Part shown: positions 50,829 to 57,792 of the stretch, one piece after another
How positions within the stretch are numbered: the stretch's first letter is position 1
How the letters are laid out: each line of letters begins with the position of its first letter
Assembly (NCBI GenBank): GCA_051955985.1
Contig: JBQCGD010000136.1
Coordinates: 4,844 to 68,843, forward strand
Reading direction: 5' to 3'
DNA length: 64,000 bases
Source: DATKPA01 sp051955985
Lineage (GTDB): Bacteria > Planctomycetota > Phycisphaerae > WQYP01
Position numbers and translations under genes: made by a program
The notes under the pieces: model-generated
Seen by the model: only the letters and a program-made list of their open reading frames with translations
Told to the model about the DNA's origin: nothing
Databases searched by the model: none

Positions 50829-52730
50829 CTACCTCTCCGCCCGCGCCGGCGCCGGCTCCATCGGATGCTCAATCGGCGGCGGACTCTGCTGCACCCGGTT
50901 GTAATTCATGATCCGCTCGCGCCATGCCAGTTCCATGTGCTGCTCCACACGGTTCCGCGGACCTCGCGTCGCCAACGCCATCTGCTTCAGCGGAAACTTC
51001 GGCGTCCGATCCACATACAACAGCCCGTTCGCTTCCTGGTACGTGTCCGTGAACTGCGTGTAGCAGAAACCCGCCAGCATCGGCACGCTCCGCACCGCCG
51101 CCAACAACGCACAATACTGATTCGCAAACTCCTCCGACGACTCCACCCGCGTGTACCCCCACGTCGTCTCCTTGTCCTCGCTGTACGCAATCCCGCCGAA
51201 TTCCGTCAGCATCATCGGCAACCCCGCGTGCGCATTCTCGCTCAAACTCAGCAACCTCCCCCCCGGCCGCTCCCGCTTGAACAGCACCGACGGCTGATCC
51301 TCCTTCCCATACCGCTTCTCGATCCGCGCCGCGTTGTCGTCATAATCGTGTATCCCGATGATGTCCGTCGCCACGCTCTCCCACCCATCATTCCCAATCA
51401 CCGGCCGCGTCGGATCCAACGTCTTCGTCAAATGATAAAGCGCCTGCACGTAATGCCGCTGCGCCGGACTCTCTGGCAAATCCGGAACACCCCAGCTCTC
51501 ATTGAACGGCACCCACGCCACGATGCACGGATGACTCACATCCCGCCGGATCGCTTCCTCCCACTCCCGCGTCAACCTTTCAATGCTCGTCCGTGTAAAC
51601 CGATACGCGCTCGGCATCTCCTCCCACACCAGGAGCCCCAGCGTGTCCGCCCAATACAAATACCGCGGATCCTCAATCTTCTGATGCTTCCGCACCCCGT
51701 TGAACCCCATCGCCTTCGCCAGTTCCACGTCATGCCGCAACGCATTGTCGTCCGGCGCCGTGATCCCGCTCTCCGGAAAATACCCCTGGTCCAGCACAAA
51801 CTGCAGCGCGAACGGACGCCCGTTCAGCACGAACCGATCCCCCTGGATCGTGATCGACCGCAGCGCCGTGTAACTGTAAACCTCGTCGATCACCGCCCCG
51901 TCGCTGTCGATCAGCCGCACGTGCGCCCGGATCAGCGTCGGCGAATTCGGACTCCACAAAAGCTCATTCCGCGAATCGTCAATCCCCGGATCCGACAACG
52001 CGATCCGCCGATGCATCTCCTCCCCCGTCACGCTGTACACGTCATCCGCCAGCGTCTTGTCATTGCATTGCAGCCGTACGTGCAGCCGCAAATCCGTCCG
52101 CCGCTTCCCCTCCAGACGCGTCTCAAACCCGATCTCCCACCGCTCCACCACCGGCGTCCACCGGACGTACCGCATGTGCGTCTCCCCAACCCGCTCCATC
52201 CACACCGTCTGCCAGATCCCCGTCGTCCGCGGATACCAGATCGAGTGTGGCTCCAACTGCCAGTCCTGCTTCCCCCGCGGCTTCGTCAAATCCTGCGGAT
52301 CATCCTCCGCCCGCACCACCAGCACATCCTTCCCCGTCCCGCTCAAAAGATCCGTCACATCCACGTGAAACGGCGTATACCCCCCCTCATGCGTCCCCGC
52401 CAGCTTCCCGTTCACCCACACCGACGCCGCAAAATCCACCGCCCCAAAATGAATCATCAGCCGCTTCCCCTCGCTTAAGTCCGGCGCCTCAATCTCCCGC
52501 CGATACCACACCGCCCGGTAGAACCCCGTGTCATGAACCCCGCTCAGCTTCGTCTCCGGCGAAAACGGCACCAGGACCCGCTTGTCAAACGACACCTGCT
52601 CCGGCGAACACCACGCCGCCTCTGCATCAATCGCGAATTCCCACCACCCGTTCAAATTCGTCCACTCGCTCCGTTCCAGGATCGGCCGCGGATATCCATG
52701 TTTGTCTTTGATCGCTCCATCGATGACCAT
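50829..52730 (-). CDS. Cytoplasmic GH2 glycosidase (beta-glucuronidase/galactosidase-like)
   Basis: 633 aa from the ATG at 52730, for which GAGGA is suitably spaced. Sugar-binding domain (WTNLNGWWEFAID, TGFYRAVWYRREIE, VWVNGKLAGTHEGGYTPF, IWYPRTTGIWQTVW), Ig-like domain, then TIM barrel with acid/base Glu411 in VPFNESWG and nucleophile Glu510 in MMLTEFGGIAY. No signal peptide. It stands between two family 1-like hydrolase genes. The two short C-terminal segments are Pro/Glu-rich. Substrate not predictable by eye. Confidence 0.88.
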   Translation of the reverse strand: MVIDGAIKDKHGYPRPILERSEWTNLNGWWEFAIDAEAAWCSPEQVSFDKRVLVPFSPETKLSGVHDTGFYRAVWYRREIEAPDLSEGKRLMIHFGAVDFAASVWVNGKLAGTHEGGYTPFHVDVTDLLSGTGKDVLVVRAEDDPQDLTKPRGKQDWQLEPHSIWYPRTTGIWQTVWMERVGETHMRYVRWTPVVERWEIGFETRLEGKRRTDLRLHVRLQCNDKTLADDVYSVTGEEMHRRIALSDPGIDDSRNELLWSPNSPTLIRAHVRLIDSDGAVIDEVYSYTALRSITIQGDRFVLNGRPFALQFVLDQGYFPESGITAPDDNALRHDVELAKAMGFNGVRKHQKIEDPRYLYWADTLGLLVWEEMPSAYRFTRTSIERLTREWEEAIRRDVSHPCIVAWVPFNESWGVPDLPESPAQRHYVQALYHLTKTLDPTRPVIGNDGWESVATDIIGIHDYDDNAARIEKRYGKEDQPSVLFKRERPGGRLLSLSENAHAGLPMMLTEFGGIAYSEDKETTWGYTRVESSEEFANQYCALLAAVRSVPMLAGFCYTQFTDTYQEANGLLYVDRTPKFPLKQMALATRGPRNRVEQHMELAWRERIMNYNRVQQSPPPIEHPMEPAPARAER

Positions 52731-53187
52731 CGCCATTCCTCTACACAGCAGCAGTTGATTGAACACGCATCCGCGAACCGTTTTCGCAAACCCCATACCG
52801 CCCTGCACCCCTTCGATCGGCTCCCACGCTTGCTGCCCAACTTCGTGGCCGCGGTGCCATGCTCATCTCGCCGCCGGGCGCCATGCGTCTGGCCCAACCT
52901 GTGGCGAGCCGGGGCCATAAGCATGCCTCTCCGATCCGCACCGACACATTGCACCCCCTCCCCCCCGACTGTCGGCCATTCAGTCCTCCACCCCTGGCGA
53001 CACCCAACCACGCCAACCCTCGTGTCCTACGCCGATCGCCGGCTGCCATACTGATGGCCCAACCTGGGGGGGGAGGGGCGCATAAGCATGCCCCTTGGAC
53101 CAGCAAAAACACATTGCAACTCCTCCCACCGCGCCTCAGTCCCTCAGTAATTCCTCAACCCCCAACTCCGCATCCCAACCGCTCCCT

Positions 53188-53229
53188 CTTCGTGTCCCTT
53201 CGTCTCTTCGTGCCTTCGTGTTTCCGTCG
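53188..53229. repeat. CTTCGTG-family intergenic repeat, copy 3
   Basis: Ends in TCTTCGTGCCTTCGTGTTTC and CGTCG. Located just 3' of the second family 1-like hydrolase gene. Confidence 0.75.
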
Positions 53230-53240
53230 TCGGCGGGAGC

Positions 53241-53255
53241 GGGGGGGGGGGGGGG
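53241..53255. repeat. Homopolymer tract of 15 G
   Basis: Uninterrupted run of 15 G on the plus strand, 12 bp beyond the stop codon of the hydrolase gene at 53268. Likely prone to slippage. Confidence 0.9.
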
Positions 53256-53267
53256 ACGTCGGACAAA

Positions 53268-54455
53268 TCACACCAGCATCAACGCACTCGACCCCGACGG
53301 CAGCATCTCCCGCCAATCCGCTATCAACCGCTTATAATTCTGCCCCACCCGCCGGATCTTCCGATTCAAATCATACAACCCCACCGGGTTCACCTTCCGC
53401 GCATCCTCCCGCAACGCCGTGTCCCAATCCATCTGGTCCGTCAGCGAATACCACGTGAACCCCACGATCGGCACCCCATCCTGCCTCAACCTCAACATGC
53501 AGTTCCACTCCTTCCACAACCACTGCACGCTCCCGTCCGACTCCCACAAGTTCGTCTCCGTATGCATCAGCGGCAACCCATACCGCTCGTAATACTGCTT
53601 CGCGATCACGTAGTACCCGAAAAACTCCCCGCTCGAAATCATCTTCCCGTCCGGCTTCATCAGGTGCTCGTTCGTCACGTAGTAATCCGTCCCCATGATG
53701 CACCGCGCCTTTAACCGCTTCCCCATGAAAAAGTCGTACTCCTTCTGCTTCATCCCGTTGTCGCACATCCACTGGAAAATCTCCGCCGACACCTGCTTCG
53801 CATACGTAAGGTCCAGCGGAATAAACCGCCGCTCGTTCATGAACGCCGCCTGCTTCATCACCTTCGGCGTGCTCGGATGCACGTACTCCGAACTCTCGCT
53901 CTGAATAAACACCGCGTCCGGCACATATTTCAATATCGCCTGCATCGCCAGCACGTTCGCCCGGCACAAATTCAGCACCGCCCGCACAAACGTCTTGTCC
54001 GTCTTCCCACGCTCGTTCCACCACCCGAACATCGCCGAAAAAAGCGCGCACACCAGGATTTCATTCACCGGCGTCCAGTAGTGCACCTCCGAATACCGCC
54101 GCGCGAACGCCCCCGCATACTCCGCAAAATATTCCGGAAACTCCTCGTTCTGAAAATTCCCCAGCCAGTCCGGCAACCCAAAGTGGCAAAGGTCCATGAT
54201 CGGCACAATCGCCAGCTTCTTCATCTCCGCCACCACGGCGTCCACCCATTCCCAGTCATACTTCCCCGGCCCCTGCCACACCCTGTAATTCGCCGGCCCC
54301 CACCTCAAATAATGCAGGTCCAGCTCCCGCACCAGCCGCAGGTCCTCCTTCCACCGCGCATAGTGCCCGCACTTCTCCATCTCATCGATCCGCACCTTCC
54401 GCGCAATCGTCGGATAGCTGTTCTCAATCCCAGTCGCAAACATGAATCCTGGCAT
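53268..54455 (-). CDS. Cytoplasmic family 1-like glycosyl hydrolase (second copy)
   Basis: 395 aa from the ATG at 54455 (54443 or a GTG at 54500 are alternatives). TIM barrel with FMFATGIENSYPTI near the N-terminus, LRWGPANYRVWQGPGKYDW, VHYWTPVNEILVCALFSA with acid/base Glu132, MGTDYYVTNEHL and PLMHTETNLWESDGS with nucleophile Glu300, followed by FTWYSLTDQMDW. It is only distantly similar to the 49403 gene. No signal peptide. First gene of a possible GH1-GH2-GH1-glycosyltransferase series. Confidence 0.8.
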   Translation of the reverse strand: MPGFMFATGIENSYPTIARKVRIDEMEKCGHYARWKEDLRLVRELDLHYLRWGPANYRVWQGPGKYDWEWVDAVVAEMKKLAIVPIMDLCHFGLPDWLGNFQNEEFPEYFAEYAGAFARRYSEVHYWTPVNEILVCALFSAMFGWWNERGKTDKTFVRAVLNLCRANVLAMQAILKYVPDAVFIQSESSEYVHPSTPKVMKQAAFMNERRFIPLDLTYAKQVSAEIFQWMCDNGMKQKEYDFFMGKRLKARCIMGTDYYVTNEHLMKPDGKMISSGEFFGYYVIAKQYYERYGLPLMHTETNLWESDGSVQWLWKEWNCMLRLRQDGVPIVGFTWYSLTDQMDWDTALREDARKVNPVGLYDLNRKIRRVGQNYKRLIADWREMLPSGSSALMLV

Positions 54456-54594
54456 GGGGCCCCACGACGACAACTCCCCAGATCCTGCACTTTTTCGCAC
54501 CCGACCCGCCCCGCAACCGACCCTCGCCCAGCCCTCCAGTGCACCTCAATGCACCTGGCATGCACCCGGAACGTACCCCGAATGCCCCACTGCG

Positions 54595-54628
54595 ATCCCT
54601 GAAGCAGCCGCTCGGCTGCTTCAGGGAT
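54595..54628. repeat. Perfect 34-nt palindrome
   Basis: ATCCCTGAAGCAGCCG, CT, then the exact reverse complement: a 16-bp perfect stem. It starts 24 bp after the stop of the 76-aa frame at 54652 (minus strand) and could end that transcript; there is no T-tract. Confidence 0.8.
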
Positions 54629-54651
54629 GCCTCACGTCACTCTCGAGCTGC

Positions 54652-54882
54652 TCATTCAGCGACATCCGGCGCCGGCCACCACCGCGCACGGAAGTCCAAT
54701 TCCGAAAACTCTTCGTCCCGCGCCCGCGCCGATCCCGTCCCACGCCCTTCGCCCCGCGCCTCCACCGGCATGTACCGATGCCCCGCCGTCCGCGATGCCG
54801 ACCCCCGTGAGTCCGGGCTCGCAAATTCAAACTTTTTGTCGTATTCCCCACCCGCGCGGCCACTGTGTCGTGCGTTCCTCAT
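54652..54882 (-). CDS. Possible 76-aa hypothetical protein
   Basis: Frame from 54882 with AGAGG 8 nt before the ATG. The product is charged (GGEYDKKFEFASPDSRG, RARDEEFSELDFRARWW) and has no family I recognise. It is followed by the strong palindrome at 54595-54628. Overlapping frames exist in this GC-rich stretch, so certainty is low. Confidence 0.4.
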   Translation of the reverse strand: MRNARHSGRAGGEYDKKFEFASPDSRGSASRTAGHRYMPVEARGEGRGTGSARARDEEFSELDFRARWWPAPDVAE

Positions 54883-55023
54883 GTCTGGCTACCTCTCTTA
54901 TCTGCTCAAAAACCTCTACGCAACAACACGGCGTTGCGTACAGGACAGTTCAGCAAAGGGAGTGCCCCCGATCCGTATCTTCTCGGACATTCACTCCAAC
55001 GGAAGCTCAGCAATAACCCGCTC
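54883..55023. other. Short intergenic stretch
   Basis: Nothing recognisable; probably promoter for the 76-aa frame and end of the mltA transcript. Confidence 0.3.
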
Positions 55024-55227
55024 TTAACGGCACCTGCCCCGCCGCCGACCAACCACCCCCAGCACCACCCCCATCGCCCCCAGCCCCACAATCACCCCAC
55101 GCACCGCCCATTCCCCACCCCCGTCCCCAACCGCCCGACCCCCGCCCCCGGCCAACGTCGCCGGCAGCACACTGAGCACCAGCAGCAACGCGATCCACAC
55201 GATCCTTTTCAACCACCGGATTGACAT
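55024..55227 (-). CDS. Small membrane protein, 67 aa, coupled to mltA
   Basis: Its ATG shares a base with the mltA stop (TAATG). The product has an N-terminal hydrophobic helix (RIVWIALLLVLSVLPATLA), a Gly-rich middle and a second hydrophobic segment (VRGVIVGLGAMGVVLGVV) followed by RRRGRCR. The basic end recalls sorting tails, but no PEP motif is present. Function unknown. Confidence 0.55.
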   Translation of the reverse strand: MSIRWLKRIVWIALLLVLSVLPATLAGGGGRAVGDGGGEWAVRGVIVGLGAMGVVLGVVGRRRGRCR

Positions 55228-56570
55228 TATTTATGCACCGCTCCCGGAAACATTTCGTCCGACCCCGTCGGGGCGCCACTCCCCGGCGTCAACCCTTTCC
55301 CCGTCCCCGTGTACTTCGCAGGCCGTTTCGCACGCGAATTCGCCACGCTCTTCGCCCCCTGCGGGAACGACCCCGGATTCACCAACTCCGGCTTCAGGAA
55401 GAAGTAATACAAATGCCCCTGCGCAAACTCCTGCCCCGCCTGCTGCCCGGCCGCATCCCCAATCCCCATGTACAAGTCCGCACGCCCCGCCGCACGAATC
55501 CCGCCGCCCGTGTCCTGGTCCAGCGTAAATCCTTGGTAAGGCAACACTTCCCCCGAAGTCATCGGCTTCGGAACATTGATGAAACAGATCGACGCCCGCG
55601 GAAAAATCGACTTGTCCGTCGCCATCGTCCGCTGCGCCGTCACCTGCACCCCCAGCGACCCCGCCGGCCATTCCTCCGGCCCATACACCTTCAGAAACGT
55701 AAACCGATCATCCTTCATCACATACCGATCCAGTTCATCCGGATGCTGATCGAAATACGCCATCACCGCTGGCAGCGACAAATGCTTCTTGTCGATCTTC
55801 CCTTCATTCACCAGTTGCATCCCCAGCCCCGTATGCTCCCGCCCGTTCGTCCCCGCGTACCCCAGGTAAACCGTCTTTCCATCCGGAGTAATCACCTTCG
55901 CCGAACCCTGCACCTGGATGATGAACGGATCGATCGGCTTCTTGAAATACATCAACTCATGCCCGCGCAGCGCGCCCGATTGCATGTACTCCTGCCGCGT
56001 CGGATAAGTCCCCTTCACTTCACCAGTAATGGGATCCGACTCAATCCCCGCCGGCCGCGAGTACACCGGATACTTGAATTCCGCCGTCGGCGTGAACGAC
56101 CCCTGGTAAATCGGCGTGTAATACCCCGTGAACCACACGTCCCCCTTGTCGTTGTACCCCACCGATGTGTAGACGTCGTACCTCGTCAGCAGGTTCTGCT
56201 GGAACTGCTCCGCGCTGATGTTCTGATGAATCAGCTCCTTCATGTCGTACAAGGTCGCCATCACCTGGTCGTGCGTGATCGTGTCCCCCGGATTCGGCGA
56301 TGGATAAAACCGGTTCGACGACGGTGCCCGCAAAAACTGGATCGACTTGTCGATCGCCTTCTCCAGGTTCGACTTGTCCGACCACGCAATCTTCATGTCT
56401 GGGTAATCCTTCGGCTCCAGCTTCCGCAACCCCCACCCGCTCGTCGGATGATCCACATCTTCGATGGGGGGGGTAATGATGGTCGCCTGCTGCGATTTGC
56501 AGCCGGCGATCACTAGCATGGACAGCGGAAGAAGCAGCGTGGCGGCAACGGAGCGAACAGAACGGGACAT
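55227..56570 (-). CDS. mltA: Membrane-bound lytic murein transglycosylase A family
   Basis: 447 aa lipoprotein (LVIAGC, Cys24); AAGGA precedes the ATG at 56570. It cleaves peptidoglycan glycan strands to 1,6-anhydro products. MltA domain marks: WFTGYYTPIYQGS, RPAGIE...PTRQEYMQSGALRG, FIIQVQGSAKV, YAGTNGREHTGLG, and the 3D-type catalytic region FTLDQDTGGGIRAAGRADLYMG with the catalytic Asp. C-terminal ~50 residues are low-complexity. An MltA enzyme indicates a peptidoglycan wall. Confidence 0.93.
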   Translation of the reverse strand: MSRSVRSVAATLLLPLSMLVIAGCKSQQATIITPPIEDVDHPTSGWGLRKLEPKDYPDMKIAWSDKSNLEKAIDKSIQFLRAPSSNRFYPSPNPGDTITHDQVMATLYDMKELIHQNISAEQFQQNLLTRYDVYTSVGYNDKGDVWFTGYYTPIYQGSFTPTAEFKYPVYSRPAGIESDPITGEVKGTYPTRQEYMQSGALRGHELMYFKKPIDPFIIQVQGSAKVITPDGKTVYLGYAGTNGREHTGLGMQLVNEGKIDKKHLSLPAVMAYFDQHPDELDRYVMKDDRFTFLKVYGPEEWPAGSLGVQVTAQRTMATDKSIFPRASICFINVPKPMTSGEVLPYQGFTLDQDTGGGIRAAGRADLYMGIGDAAGQQAGQEFAQGHLYYFFLKPELVNPGSFPQGAKSVANSRAKRPAKYTGTGKGLTPGSGAPTGSDEMFPGAVHK

Positions 56571-56813
56571 TTTTCCATCCTTGGGTAAAAGGTGGGGTGG
56601 CGAGTACATCCGATGCGAGATTATCGGCAGGTGCCAGCGATTATGCCCAAAATTGTGCAGGCGGCAACTTCCCGGCAGAACCAGCGGCGGGAGCGACATT
56701 TCCCATCATCCCACATACTTTGGCAAGATGGGTAACGCCCCACCCTCATTTTTGAGCTAAAAACGACAGACCGCCAATGACGTACCCACACTTGGCGGCC
56801 TCCCCCCCCGCGG
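56571..56813. other. Intergenic region between mltA and the SUI1 gene
   Basis: 243 bp carrying the mltA promoter region and hairpin repeat A copy 2; no gene. Confidence 0.5.
56756..56807. repeat. Hairpin repeat family A, copy 2
   Basis: Stem CCGCCAA / TTGGCGG around TGACGTACCCACAC. About 50 bp nearly identical (apart from the stem) to the inverted copy at 62834-62885. It lies directly after the SUI1 stop codon, so it may also terminate that gene. Confidence 0.75.
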
Positions 56814-57227
56814 TCAGTTCTTCACCCGCATGCCCTTCTCCCTCAGCAGCTCCATTACTTTTTCCCGATGCTCCCCCTGGAGCTCCACCGTCCGCCCCTG
56901 CACAGACCCGCCCACCCCCAGCGTCCCCTTCAGCTCCGTACAGAGCTTCGAAAGATCATTCGCCGGATGCTCCAGCCCCGTGATCACCGTGACATGCCGG
57001 TCCCCTTTTCGCTTCTCCGTCCGAATGACTGCCGCCTGATCCTTCGGCGGCACCGAATTCTCCGGCGTCAGCACCAGCCCCGAATCCAGCCGCGTCTCCC
57101 CCTTCTTCCCCGCGCTCATTTTCTTTTTCTCCGGCAGCTTCAAACACCGGCATTCGGTCTTCGGTTTGTGGCAAATCTCGCACGTGGGCGGACGATCGAA
57201 GGAAGTACCGGCAAAAAGACGCGACAT
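56814..57227 (-). CDS. SUI1/eIF1-like translation initiation factor
   Basis: 137 aa; start at 57227 behind GAGAGG. The N-terminal 30 residues contain a CxxC...CxC cluster (Cys16, 19, 26, 28), perhaps Zn-binding. The SUI1 domain follows: RTEKRKGDRHVTVITGLEH, LSKLCTELKGTLGVGGSV, ELQGEHREKVMELLREKG. Bacterial SUI1 (YciH) proteins can influence start-codon selection in vitro; the in vivo role is unclear. Confidence 0.92.
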   Translation of the reverse strand: MSRLFAGTSFDRPPTCEICHKPKTECRCLKLPEKKKMSAGKKGETRLDSGLVLTPENSVPPKDQAAVIRTEKRKGDRHVTVITGLEHPANDLSKLCTELKGTLGVGGSVQGRTVELQGEHREKVMELLREKGMRVKN

Positions 57228-57353
57228 GAAGACCTCTCGTTGGACATTCCTGGCGCGATCATCCCAAGTCCCCGCCCGCGCGACAAGCCGCCCGCAATTC
57301 GCCCTCACGATAGATCACGCATAAAATACCTCCGTCCCTACAGGAGCCGCCCT

Positions 57354-57782
57354 ATGGTAGCCATCACCATCCAGGCCATGGACGAATTCGCCAACCTCGT
57401 CCGTCACATGAACCAGCTCGGGGAACGCGATCGCAACCGCCAGTACTTCGGCTTTTCACCCACCGACGCTTTCCGCCCCGCAGTAAACCTCTACGAAACA
57501 CTCAAGGCCTTCGTCATCTGCGTGGACATCGCCGGTATGGACCAGAACGACATCGAGGTGCAACTCGAGAAAGGAAACGTGGTTATCCGCGGCCGGCGCC
57601 AGAGCCCCCTCCCGCCCGACGGCTCCCGTGCCGTGGCGGTCCACCTCATGGAAATCGACCACGGAACCTTCTGCCGCACCGTCGAAATCCCCTCCGGTGT
57701 GGATGAAGATGGCATCGCGGCGAATTACCACCTCGGAATGCTCTGGATCACCCTGCCGAAGAAGGCGGCTCCGGAGCGGTAA
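57354..57782 (+). CDS. Hsp20/alpha-crystallin small heat-shock protein
   Basis: 142 aa; AGGAG lies 7 nt before the ATG. The alpha-crystallin domain is clear: PAVNLYETLKAFVICVDIAGM, IEVQLEKGNVVIRGRR, GTFCRTVEIPSGVD, AANYHLGMLWITLPK. ATP-independent holdase. It is 10 bp upstream of lon, so chaperone and protease are expressed together. Confidence 0.95.
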   Translation: MVAITIQAMDEFANLVRHMNQLGERDRNRQYFGFSPTDAFRPAVNLYETLKAFVICVDIAGMDQNDIEVQLEKGNVVIRGRRQSPLPPDGSRAVAVHLMEIDHGTFCRTVEIPSGVDEDGIAANYHLGMLWITLPKKAAPER

Positions 57783-57792
57783 AGGGGAAAGC

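Larger units (their letters stand above)
52731..53267. other. 537-bp intergenic region with repeats
   Basis: No convincing gene. Contains G/C-skewed segments with a duplicated GGCCCAACCTG...GGGGC-CATAAGCATGCC motif (around 52898-52926 and 53052-53093), the CTTCGTG repeat at 53188-53229 and a G15 tract at 53241-53255. Confidence 0.55.
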
